Positions 1 through 6,195 of a DNA stretch of 6,686 bases are shown here, in pieces; positions within the stretch are counted from its first letter, which is position 1, and the number at the start of each line of letters is the position of its first letter. The position numbers were made by a program, and so were the translations under genes. The stretch lies in contig JACCZP010000277.1 in the NCBI GenBank assembly GCA_013695885.1, positions 1-6,686 of the forward strand, given 5' to 3'. The notes under the pieces are model-generated. The model was not told where the DNA came from, did no database searches, and saw only the letters and a list, made by a program, of their open reading frames with translations. The DNA is from Thermoleophilaceae bacterium. Lineage in GTDB: Bacteria > Actinomycetota > Thermoleophilia > Solirubrobacterales > Thermoleophilaceae.

Positions 1-611
1 CCCACCAGCAGCCAGTGGGCCATCACGGCCTCGATCCGCCCGTCGGCGATCAGCAGCGCCGCTCGGCCTGGGAGTCGTGCCCGGACGGCGGCCATGTAGG
101 CCATGGCCGGTGGTGCGAGCACCGACCTCAGGTAGTCGCGGCGCGCGCGTGGCACGGACAGCCCCCGACGCAGGCCCGGCTCGAGCGTCCCGACGCGCTC
201 GAGCGTTACCGGGAAGGTGGAGGAGACGAGGGTGCGGCGCTCGAGGCCTCGCGCCTGCAGCGCGGCGACCAGCTCGGGCTCGAACCCCGGATGCTTTACG
301 TCGACGTCGAGCTCGATGTCGACGTAGTCGGGGCCGGCCAGGTGGTCGAGGCCCGCGTCGAGCGAGACCGGGTTTCGCGCGGCGGCGTCCTCGGGATCGT
401 GAGCGAGGACGAGGCGCCCGGCGGCGTCACGCAGCACGTCGAACTCGATCATGTCGACGCCGGACTCGAGCGCGGCGTCGAAGGATGGCGGCGTGTTCCC
501 CTCCGCGAGCGCGGCCGCGCCCTTGTGGCCGACGCGAAGGAGCGCCGAGAGGTGCTCCGGACGTCCGGCGCGTGCCGGGGCCCGGCGGCGAGCGCTCCTC
601 AGCGCTGGCAC
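1..611 (-). CDS. Glycerophosphodiester phosphodiesterase family protein, C-terminus off the window
   Basis: Probably hydrolyses glycerophosphodiesters to glycerol-3-phosphate plus an alcohol, using a metal-dependent TIM-barrel site. Numbering from the GTG at 611, the catalytic elements are visible in order: GHKG (H29), GNTPPSF (38-44), IEFDV (E56 and D58, the metal-binding ExD pair) and AHD (H71, the second catalytic histidine). A run LDVDVK and a late AVMAHWLLV also fit the family. The usual HRG and PENT are replaced by HKG and GNT, a variant I know from actinobacterial members. About 203 residues are present and the gene runs off position 1. The start is uncertain: there is no ATG before the domain. 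GTG at 611 gives a 13-base overlap with the glycosylase gene; GTG at 620 or CTG at 602 are alternatives, and none has a clear ribosome site. The fold is secure; substrate specificity is not known. Confidence 0.85.
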   Translation of the reverse strand, partial: MPALRSARRRAPARAGRPEHLSALLRVGHKGAAALAEGNTPPSFDAALESGVDMIEFDVLRDAAGRLVLAHDPEDAAARNPVSLDAGLDHLAGPDYVDIELDVDVKHPGFEPELVAALQARGLERRTLVSSTFPVTLERVGTLEPGLRRGLSVPRARRDYLRSVLAPPAMAYMAAVRARLPGRAALLIADGRIEAVMAHWLLV

Positions 612-1414
612 GACGGGCACCAGAACGTGTTGCGGTTGTCCTCGCCCTGGCCACGTGAGCGGATCGGAGTTGCGCAGCGCCGGCACGGAAGCCCCTGGCG
701 GCCGTGTACCCAGTAGCGGGTGGAGCCGCCGGGGCTCGCGCGGTGGGCCTCCACGGTCACGATCCGCCCGCCGCGCTCGGCGGAGAGCGCCATCAGCGGG
801 CGCGAGCGCTCGACGATGCCGAGGACCTCCTCGTCGGAGAGGTCGGCCGCCGCCCGCCACGGGTCGATGCCGCCAATGAAGCACCCCTCGTTCTTCCACA
901 CGTTGCCGAAGCCGGCCAGGAGGCGCTGGTCGAGCAGCGCGACGCCGATGGCGCGCGTCCCCTCGTCGGCGCGCAGCCGGCGCATGAAGGCCGCGGGATC
1001 GAACTCCTCGTCCAGCACGTCGGGGCCGAGGGCGGCAAGACGCCGGTCGAAGCGCGTGCGGCCCTCGGTCATGAGCTCGAGCACGGGCCCGTCGAACTCC
1101 ACGACCTCGTGCTCGGAGGTTCGGATGACCAGCCACGCGCGGTGGGGCGCGCGCCGCCACCGCGCGCCGCGGCGGTATACCCCCCACCTCCCGGTCATGC
1201 GCAGGTGCGAGTGAAGCGTGAGGCCGCCCTCGAACCGCACGAACAGGTGCTTGCCCCGGGCGTCGACGCGACGGACGCCGCGCCCGGCCAGGCGCTCGGG
1301 CCAGCGGTCCATGTCGTGCCGGGGGTGTGGGGCCTCGATCGACTCGATGGCCCGGCCGACGAGGGCGGCGCCCACGCGACTGGCGGCATGGTGGATCGTG
1401 TCGCCCTCGGGCAC
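599..1414 (-). CDS. nei: Endonuclease VIII-like DNA glycosylase/AP lyase (Nei/Fpg family)
   Basis: A base-excision repair enzyme that removes oxidised bases, mainly pyrimidines in the Nei branch, and nicks the abasic site. The 271-residue protein starts MPEGDTI; after removal of Met, Pro2 is the Schiff-base nucleophile and Glu3 the catalytic acid. Lys55 in RGKHLF matches the conserved lysine of the N-terminal domain. A helix-two-turn-helix signature lies at 160-180 (LLDQRLLAGFGNVWKNE), and a C-terminal zinc finger is formed by C244, C247, C266 and C269, with Arg261 in NRNTFWC at the usual finger position. MPEGDT and the overall pattern resemble mycobacterial Nei2 more than Fpg/MutM, which usually starts MPELPEV. 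The start codon is GTG, fixed by the need for Pro2. It follows the exporter unit by 45 bases and may be co-transcribed with it. Exact base preference is inferred only. Confidence 0.93.
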   Translation of the reverse strand: MPEGDTIHHAASRVGAALVGRAIESIEAPHPRHDMDRWPERLAGRGVRRVDARGKHLFVRFEGGLTLHSHLRMTGRWGVYRRGARWRRAPHRAWLVIRTSEHEVVEFDGPVLELMTEGRTRFDRRLAALGPDVLDEEFDPAAFMRRLRADEGTRAIGVALLDQRLLAGFGNVWKNEGCFIGGIDPWRAAADLSDEEVLGIVERSRPLMALSAERGGRIVTVEAHRASPGGSTRYWVHGRQGLPCRRCATPIRSRGQGEDNRNTFWCPSCQR

Positions 1415-1422
1415 GCGGCAAG

Positions 1423-1426
1423 CCCT
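1423..1426 (-). promoter_or_regulatory. Weak ribosome binding site of the Nei-family gene
   Basis: AGGG on the minus strand lies 8 bases before the GTG start at 1414. It is short but well placed, and supports independent initiation of this gene after the 45-base gap 1415-1459. That gap holds no convincing promoter or terminator; its only small hairpin is CAGG-T-CCTG at 1441-1449. Confidence 0.4.
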
Positions 1427-1459
1427 AGTGGTCGATCCGACAGGTCCTGCACCGCGGGG

Positions 1460-1990
1460 TCACGGGCCGTCGCGCTCGCGCGGCGGGACGACCGTGACCG
1501 ATCGCGCCGTGTCCTCGCCGCCGGTGCGCGGCGCGGACTCCACGACCACCTCCTGTCCGGGTCGGATGGCCGACGGGGGCGCAGGGCGCCCGAGGGCGAC
1601 CCGCGAATCGGAGGCGGTGCGCAGCTTCACGGTCTGCCCGTCGGCCTCGCGGACGTAGATCGCGTTCCCGCGGACGGCGATGATGCGGCCCGCGGTCAGC
1701 CCGTCGTCGTCCGAGGGGCGCGACCCACCTCCCCCGGTCGGAGCGGGCGCCGGCGCCGAGCCACCGAGGAACTTCTGGAGCTGGATGCCGGCGAGCAGGA
1801 AGACGAAGGCGATCAGCAGGCCACCGAGGACAGCAGTGAGACCGGGCACCCGCCGGGCAGGCGGCGCGGGAGTCGCGCCGGTCTCCTCGGGCGGCTCGAG
1901 CTCCCCCTCGGCGAGGCGATCCTGCTCGCGCTCGTCGGCGAGGTGCTGCTCGTAGGCGGCGTCGGGGTAGGGCTCGTGGGAGGTGGTCAT
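1460..1990 (-). CDS. Small single-pass membrane protein coupled to the ABC exporter, function unknown
   Basis: I do not recognise a named family. The 176-residue protein has an acidic, proline-containing N-terminal segment (1-45), a pair of arginines (46-47), one hydrophobic helix (about 48-72), a flexible Pro/Ala/Gly stretch (78-91) and a C-terminal segment (97-168) that reads as a small beta domain: GRIIAVRGNAIYVREADG, then VKLRTASDS, then IRPGQEVVVE. The beta part recalls DUF5666-like or OB-like repeats, where a 'value-of-X, written in terms of a cofactor strand' pattern recurs; that is resemblance only. The arginines before the helix suggest the N-terminus is inside and the beta domain outside the membrane. 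The ATG at 1990 overlaps the permease stop as ATGA, so I chose it over an in-frame ATG at 2104 that would bury 38 Arg-rich residues in the permease gene. Coupling suggests an accessory subunit of the exporter. Confidence 0.85.
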   Translation of the reverse strand: MTTSHEPYPDAAYEQHLADEREQDRLAEGELEPPEETGATPAPPARRVPGLTAVLGGLLIAFVFLLAGIQLQKFLGGSAPAPAPTGGGGSRPSDDDGLTAGRIIAVRGNAIYVREADGQTVKLRTASDSRVALGRPAPPSAIRPGQEVVVESAPRTGGEDTARSVTVVPPRERDGP

Positions 1991-3204
1991 TCGAAGCGCA
2001 GGGCGTCGATCGGCCGCATCGAGGCGGCGCGGTTGGCGGGATAGGAGCCGAAGAAGAGGCCGACGAGCATGGAGACGCCGAAGGCCACGAGCACCGAGGT
2101 CCACGTGACCACGGGCTGGAAGGCCTCGGTGCCGATCTGGGCGACCCCGACGCCCACGGCCACCCCGATCAGCCCGCCGAGGCTCGAGAGCATGAGCGCC
2201 TCGAGCAGGAACTGCCCGACGATGTGGATCCGCTGGGCGCCGATGGCCTTGCGGATCCCGATCTCGCGCGTGCGCTCGGACACGGTGACCAGCATGATGT
2301 TCATCACCCCGATGCCTCCCACGAGGAGGGAGATACCCGCCACCGCGCCCAGCAGCAGGCGCAGCAGGCCGAAGGTGGTGTCGGCCACCGCCCGGATCTG
2401 GGCCTGGTTGAAGATCTGGAAGTCCGCCTCACCGGGATCCTCGATGTCGTGCTCCGCGAGCAGGGTCTCGCGTGTCGTGGTCTCGGCCAGCGTGGTGGTC
2501 TCCTGAGAGGTGGCCTGCACGAGTATCTGCCCGAGCTCGGCGCCGGTTCCGGTCAGGTTGCTCTCGGCGGCGCCGAAGGGCACGAGTATCACGTCGTCCT
2601 CGTCGAAGGGCCCTCCGCCCCCCTGGGCCTTGAGCAGCCCGATCACCTCGAAGCGCCGTCCGTTGACCGAGATTCGCTGCCCGAGCGGGTTCTCGCTCCC
2701 GAAGAGCTCGCGCGACACCGTCCGCCCGAGGATGACCACGCGCTCGCGCCGGCGCTCGTCCTCGGCGTCCCAGGCCCGGCCGGCGTCGACCCGCACGTTC
2801 TGCGCGGCGAGGTAGTCGAGGGTGGTGCCCGCGAATGAGCTCGGGGCGTAGGTCGCTCCCCGCCAGGTGAGCGTGACCCCCGTGTTGAGGACGGGCACCG
2901 CGCGAAGGATGCCGCCGCCGGCGCCGCGATCCTGGAGGGCCTGGACGTCGTCGAGGGACAGCTCGATGTCGCGGCTCTGAGTGCCGGTCTGGTTCGGCCC
3001 CACCTCGCCGCGGCGCAGGACGGTGAGAACATTGGTGCCGAGATCCTCCAGCTCGCCGGCGATCGCGCCCTGCGCCCCGCGTCCGACGGCCAGGAGGATG
3101 ATCACCGAGGACACGCCGATGATCAGTCCGAGCATGGTCAGCGCCGAGCGCAGGCGATTGCCCAGAATGGCTCGCACCGCGATGCGGGCGGAGTCCCGGA
3201 TCAC
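1987..3204 (-). CDS. MacB-type ABC transporter permease (FtsX superfamily)
   Basis: The membrane subunit of a type VII (MacB/LolCDE-like) ABC exporter, which couples cytosolic ATP hydrolysis to movements of an extracytoplasmic domain. The 405 residues have the standard layout: membrane helix 1 (about 19-41), a large extracytoplasmic MacB_PCD region (about 45-272), then three helices (about 278-308, 330-357 and 366-388). The loop after helix 2 carries GIGVMNIMLVTVSERTREIG followed by IRKAIGA (297-323), the hallmark contact with the ATPase, and the C-terminus has YPANRAASMRPIDALRFE. Length is normal for a MacB permease whose ATPase is a separate chain; in E. coli MacB the two are fused. The start is GTG at 3204, overlapping the ATPase stop as GTGA, and there is no clear Shine-Dalgarno site, so translation probably depends on coupling. 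The gene in turn overlaps the next one by 4 bases. Substrate unknown. Confidence 0.95.
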   Translation of the reverse strand: MIRDSARIAVRAILGNRLRSALTMLGLIIGVSSVIILLAVGRGAQGAIAGELEDLGTNVLTVLRRGEVGPNQTGTQSRDIELSLDDVQALQDRGAGGGILRAVPVLNTGVTLTWRGATYAPSSFAGTTLDYLAAQNVRVDAGRAWDAEDERRRERVVILGRTVSRELFGSENPLGQRISVNGRRFEVIGLLKAQGGGGPFDEDDVILVPFGAAESNLTGTGAELGQILVQATSQETTTLAETTTRETLLAEHDIEDPGEADFQIFNQAQIRAVADTTFGLLRLLLGAVAGISLLVGGIGVMNIMLVTVSERTREIGIRKAIGAQRIHIVGQFLLEALMLSSLGGLIGVAVGVGVAQIGTEAFQPVVTWTSVLVAFGVSMLVGLFFGSYPANRAASMRPIDALRFE

Positions 3205-4016
3205 GCCGGCAGCGCTTCGGTGTGGGCGGTGCGCGCGGCGAGACCCGGCGGGACGTCGTACGCGCCCGTGCGGCGCTCGTCGCTCACCACGCGACCGTCG
3301 TGCAGGCGCACCACCCGCTTGGCGTAGCGCGAGACCTCCTCCTCGTGGGTGATGAGCACCACCGTGCGACCCTGGGCGTTCAGCTCCGAGAACAGCTCGA
3401 GCACACTCGCGGTCGAGACCGAGTCGAGCGCCCCGGTGGGCTCGTCGGCCAGCAGTAGCGCCGGGTCGGTGACGATCGCGCGGGCAATGGCCACCCGCTG
3501 CTGCTGGCCTCCGGACAGCTCGGACGGCTGATGGTCGAGCCGGTCACCGAGGCCCACGCTCTCGAGGGCCTCGGTGGCCAGGCGGCGGCGCTCACGGCGC
3601 GCGACCCCGGCGTAGACGAGCGGCAGCTCCACGTTCTCGAGCGCCGGGGTGCGCGCGATGAGGTTGAAGCCCTGGAAGACGAAGCCGATCCTGCGGTTGC
3701 GTATCGAGGCCTGCTCGCTCTCGGTGAGCCGGCGCACGTCGACGCCCTCGAGCACGTAGCGGCCGTGGTCGGGCAGGTCGAGGCAGCCGATGATGTTCAT
3801 CAGCGTGCTCTTGCCGCTCCCCGAGGGGCCCATGATGGCCAGGAGGTCGCCCTCGCGGACGGCGAGGGTCACGTCGCGTAGAGCGTGCACCGCGGTGTCG
3901 CCAAGGTGGAAGGTCTTCCCCACCTCGCGGAGGGCGATCATCGGTCGGCGGTGCCCGTCCGTCCCCGGGGTCGAGTCACGGGCGAGCGCGGGGTCGCCCG
4001 CCGGCGCGCCGATCAT
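3201..4016 (-). CDS. MacB/LolD-type ABC transporter ATP-binding protein
   Basis: The cytosolic ATPase that dimerises under the permease encoded next. In the 271-residue reading, Walker A is GPSGSGKST (63-71), the Q-loop glutamine is Q115 in FVFQGFN, the signature is LSGGQQQR (167-174), Walker B is LLLADEP with catalytic E192, the D-loop is GALDS and the switch histidine is H224 in ITHE. RVAIARAIV and the DEPTGALDS form are typical of the LolD/MacB/FtsE group. The ATG at 4016 overlaps the fusion-protein stop as ATGA, matching the other two junctions of the unit. However, residues 1-25 are Pro/Gly/Asp-rich and have no family counterpart; a second ATG at 3941 (MIALREVGKTF) would give the usual family N-terminus. 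Neither start has a strong ribosome site, so the start remains open although the function is secure. Confidence 0.95.
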   Translation of the reverse strand: MIGAPAGDPALARDSTPGTDGHRRPMIALREVGKTFHLGDTAVHALRDVTLAVREGDLLAIMGPSGSGKSTLMNIIGCLDLPDHGRYVLEGVDVRRLTESEQASIRNRRIGFVFQGFNLIARTPALENVELPLVYAGVARRERRRLATEALESVGLGDRLDHQPSELSGGQQQRVAIARAIVTDPALLLADEPTGALDSVSTASVLELFSELNAQGRTVVLITHEEEVSRYAKRVVRLHDGRVVSDERRTGAYDVPPGLAARTAHTEALPA

Positions 4017-6064
4017 CCGTCCGCGGGCGGGGCGGCGCCCGGCACGACCACCTGCTCGCCCTCGCCGAGACCGCCCACAACCTCGACGCTCGAGTCGCCC
4101 TCGAGACCTGTCACGAGAAGCCGCGCCTCCTGCCGGCCGTCGGCGTGCACCACGGTGGCCGTCGGGCTCGAGCCGGCCGGGGAGCGGACCGCCGGCTTCG
4201 GCACGGCGAGGACCTCGTCGCTCTCCTCGACGATCACGTCGGTGGTGGCGGTCATGCCCGGCTTGAGCGGTCCCTGGGGCGTGTCGAGGAAGAACGTGAC
4301 GTCGTAGGTCACGACGTTGTCGACGAGCGTCTCCTCGGGGTCGATCTCGACGACATGGGCGGCGAACTCCTGTCCGGGAAGGGCGTCGACCGAGATGCGC
4401 GCCGTATCGCCGGGGCTCACCCGGGCGGCGTCGGTCTCGCTGAACCCGGCCTGGACCTCGAGGCCTTCGAGCTGGGTCAGGGCGATCACCGTGCCGCTGC
4501 CCGCGCCGGCCGAGCCGGCGCTCGAGGCACCCGTGGCCGAGCCTCCCGCGCCGGCGTCGGCGCCCTCGGCGTCGGAGGACCCGGCCGCGCTCGAGGAGCC
4601 GCCCGCGCCGCCGAGCGAGGGGCTGCTCGCGCCCACCACCTCGCCGACCTTCGAGTCCACCCTGGCGGCCACCCCGTCGGCCGGAGCACGCAGCTCGGTC
4701 TCGTCGAGGGCCTGTCGGGCGTCCTGCACCGCCGCCGCGGCGGAGGCCACGTTGGCGCGGTCGGAGGCCACCTGCGCCGCGTCGGCGCCGGCCTCGTCCA
4801 CCCGGTTGCCGGCCTCGGTCACGCGCAGGGACGCGTCGGCGCTCGCGAGCCCGCTGCGGGCCTGGTCGATCTGCTGCGTGGCCTGCTCGACGCCGTTGTC
4901 CAGCTGGTCGCGCTGGGTCCCGAGATTGCGGCGGGCCTCGCGCAGGGAGGTCTCGTCGCCGTCCACCTCGGTCACGTACTGGCGGACCGTGGCCCGAGAG
5001 GTGTCGAGATCGCCCTTGGCCGTCTGCTCGTCGCGCTCGACGGCCGCGCGCCGGGTCTCGAGCTGCTGGACCTGGAAGTCGAGGTTGGTGACGGCCTGCG
5101 TATGGTCGACGTCCTCGCGGCGCGCCTCGTGGAGGTCGTCCTCGGCCTCGTCGAGGTCGCGCTGGGCGTCGCGCTGATCATCCTCGGCGCGCGCCCGGTC
5201 GTCCCGGGCGTCCGCGCAGCCGCCGGGATCGGCGGGCATCGCGCTGCACGCCTGCGCCTCGTCCGCGCTCGCCGAGCCCGTCTGCCCGGAGGCCGACGTC
5301 AGGTCGGACTGCGCGCTGCCCACCTCGGCCTCGAGACGCGCACGACGGGCCGCGGAGTCGGTCTGGCGGTTCGTCCGCTCGCGCTGCTCCTCGCGCAGCG
5401 CGTCGAGATCGGCGCGGAGCTGGTCGGCGAGCGCCTCGAGCCGCCGGTAGCGCAGCCGGTTCTCGCGCACCTCGACGCGTTCGTTCGAGAGCCGGATCCG
5501 CGAGGCACGGAGCTGGGCCTGCTCTCCGGTCACCCGCGCGCGGCGTACCGCCCGCCGCAGGGTGGCCACGTTCGTGCCCGCGGAGGAGCGGGCGTTTCGG
5601 AGGTCGGTCTCCGCCCGGTCAACCGCCGTGCGGGACTGCGTGAGCGTGCGGCGGTTGCGGTCGAGCTCGTCCGCCGTCTTGCCGGCGCGGGTGTCGCGCA
5701 GTTGCTCGCGGGCCGAGTCGAGGCTCTCGAGGGCCGAGGAGAGGGCCGAGCGGGCCGAGCGATCGTCGATGCGCGCGAGCAGCTGACCGCGCGTGATCCG
5801 ATCGCCCTCCTCCACGGCCACGTCGGTCACCTCGCCGCCGGTCTCGAAGCCGAGCGACAGGTCGCTCGGAGGTTCGACGTTGCCGTCGGCGGAGACGGTG
5901 GACACCACCACGCCGCGCTCGACCCCGGCGGTGGCCGGGGGCCGGTCCTCGGTGTCGTCGCGCCCGGCGGCGGCGATGGCGGCCGTTGCGGCTCCGAGCA
6001 CGAGCACGATCAGCGTGACGTTCAGTATGCGGATGCCGCGGGAGCGACCGAGAAGGTTTCTCAT
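4013..6064 (-). CDS. MacA/HlyD-type membrane fusion protein with a very long coiled-coil hairpin
   Basis: The adaptor subunit of the exporter, anchored in the membrane and projecting outward. Order in the 683 residues: one N-terminal membrane anchor (about 12-33, no lipobox), first lipoyl half (about 66-101, with GGEVTDVAVEEGDRITRGQ), a charged Ala/Arg/Glu/Asp-rich coiled coil (about 102-455), second lipoyl half (456-480, LRAPADGVAARV...GEVV), a Gly/Ser/Ala insertion (481-524), a beta-barrel (about 525-615, including KPGMTATTDVIVEE) and a membrane-proximal domain (about 616-680, LAVPKPAVR...). E. coli MacA has about 371 residues; most of the extra length is coiled coil. The only two cysteines, C273 and C283, sit at the hairpin midpoint. 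The ATG at 6064 is preceded by GAGG at 7 bases. It is the first gene of the leftward unit and overlaps the ATPase gene by 4 bases. Fusion-protein identity is firm; the substrate is unknown. Confidence 0.94.
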   Translation of the reverse strand: MRNLLGRSRGIRILNVTLIVLVLGAATAAIAAAGRDDTEDRPPATAGVERGVVVSTVSADGNVEPPSDLSLGFETGGEVTDVAVEEGDRITRGQLLARIDDRSARSALSSALESLDSAREQLRDTRAGKTADELDRNRRTLTQSRTAVDRAETDLRNARSSAGTNVATLRRAVRRARVTGEQAQLRASRIRLSNERVEVRENRLRYRRLEALADQLRADLDALREEQRERTNRQTDSAARRARLEAEVGSAQSDLTSASGQTGSASADEAQACSAMPADPGGCADARDDRARAEDDQRDAQRDLDEAEDDLHEARREDVDHTQAVTNLDFQVQQLETRRAAVERDEQTAKGDLDTSRATVRQYVTEVDGDETSLREARRNLGTQRDQLDNGVEQATQQIDQARSGLASADASLRVTEAGNRVDEAGADAAQVASDRANVASAAAAVQDARQALDETELRAPADGVAARVDSKVGEVVGASSPSLGGAGGSSSAAGSSDAEGADAGAGGSATGASSAGSAGAGSGTVIALTQLEGLEVQAGFSETDAARVSPGDTARISVDALPGQEFAAHVVEIDPEETLVDNVVTYDVTFFLDTPQGPLKPGMTATTDVIVEESDEVLAVPKPAVRSPAGSSPTATVVHADGRQEARLLVTGLEGDSSVEVVGGLGEGEQVVVPGAAPPADG
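4493..4624 (-). other. Gly/Ser/Ala low-complexity insertion inside the fusion protein
   Basis: This segment codes residues 481-524 of the fusion protein, made almost wholly of Gly, Ser and Ala with a few Asp, Glu, Thr, Pro and Leu. It lies between the second lipoyl half and the strand TVIALTQLEGLEV that normally follows within a few residues. It is in frame and uses the same codon style as its surroundings, so it reads as a natural flexible loop rather than a sequencing fault. I recall similar loops in other actinobacterial fusion proteins. Confidence 0.75.
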
Positions 6065-6071
6065 CGAGTGG

Positions 6072-6075
6072 CCTC
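6072..6075 (-). promoter_or_regulatory. Ribosome binding site of the fusion-protein gene
   Basis: GAGG on the minus strand, 7 bases before the ATG at 6064. It supports this ATG as the first start of the leftward unit, consistent with later genes of the unit relying on stop/start overlaps instead. Confidence 0.5.
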
Positions 6076-6120
6076 GGGTCGGGGCGCGCGCGATGGAGCC
6101 ATGGCGCCGCGAACGCCTGA

Positions 6121-6150
6121 TTCATACGTTCGTTCGAAACGCACTCTAGA
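6121..6150 (-). promoter_or_regulatory. Candidate promoter for the exporter unit
   Basis: Reading leftward, TATGAA (6126-6121) could be a -10 box, with TCTAGA (6150-6145) as a weak -35 box 18 bases upstream, matching 3 of 6 consensus positions. This is the most A+T-rich stretch of the divergent region and would leave a leader of roughly 50 bases before the ATG at 6064. The match is by eye and modest; a rightward promoter for the regulator could not be placed cleanly. Confidence 0.3.
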
Positions 6151-6154
6151 GTAC
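6127..6154. promoter_or_regulatory. Candidate TetR operator: two adjoining inverted repeats
   Basis: Two dyads adjoin in the divergent intergenic region. The first is CGTT-N7-AACG at 6127-6141, whose interior also contains TTCGAA. The second is ACTCTAGAGT at 6143-6152, a perfect 10-base palindrome that extends to 14 bases (6141-6154) with one mismatched pair. TetR proteins bind short dyads of this kind, commonly in the divergent region beside their own gene, and these sites lie within or against the candidate leftward promoter, where binding would block transcription. Which dyad, if either, is bound cannot be told from sequence. Confidence 0.45.
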
Positions 6155-6182
6155 CCGCCCAGGCCCCACGCGGGGCCATCAC

Positions 6183-6187
6183 GGAGG
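6183..6187 (+). promoter_or_regulatory. Strong ribosome binding site of the TetR-family gene
   Basis: GGAGG ends 8 bases before the GTG at 6196. It is the best Shine-Dalgarno match in the window and decides the regulator's start, which uses GTG and not ATG. Confidence 0.8.
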
Positions 6188-6195
6188 ACTACTGA

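Noticed and set aside
15..716. A 233-codon plus-strand open frame at the left edge
   Set aside because: It lies opposite the phosphodiesterase, whose catalytic motifs are in order on the minus strand.
1415..1459. Possible terminator between the small membrane protein and the glycosylase
   Set aside because: The only hairpin, CAGG-T-CCTG at 1441-1449, has a 4-base stem with a one-base loop and no following T run.
704..2044. A 446-codon plus-strand open frame opposite the glycosylase and small membrane protein genes
   Set aside because: It crosses two well-supported minus-strand genes and the gap between them, has no family motifs, and shows antisense-type composition.
1991..2104. Longer N-terminus of the small membrane protein, starting at the ATG at 2104
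   Set aside because: It would add 38 Arg/Leu-rich residues read out of frame within the permease C-terminus; the ATG at 1990 gives the same 4-base overlap as the other junctions.
5100..5180. Repetitive-looking DNA with many gaggtcg/cgtcctcg-type units
   Set aside because: The units are not regular repeats; they reflect codons for Glu, Asp, Arg, Leu and Ala in the coiled coil.
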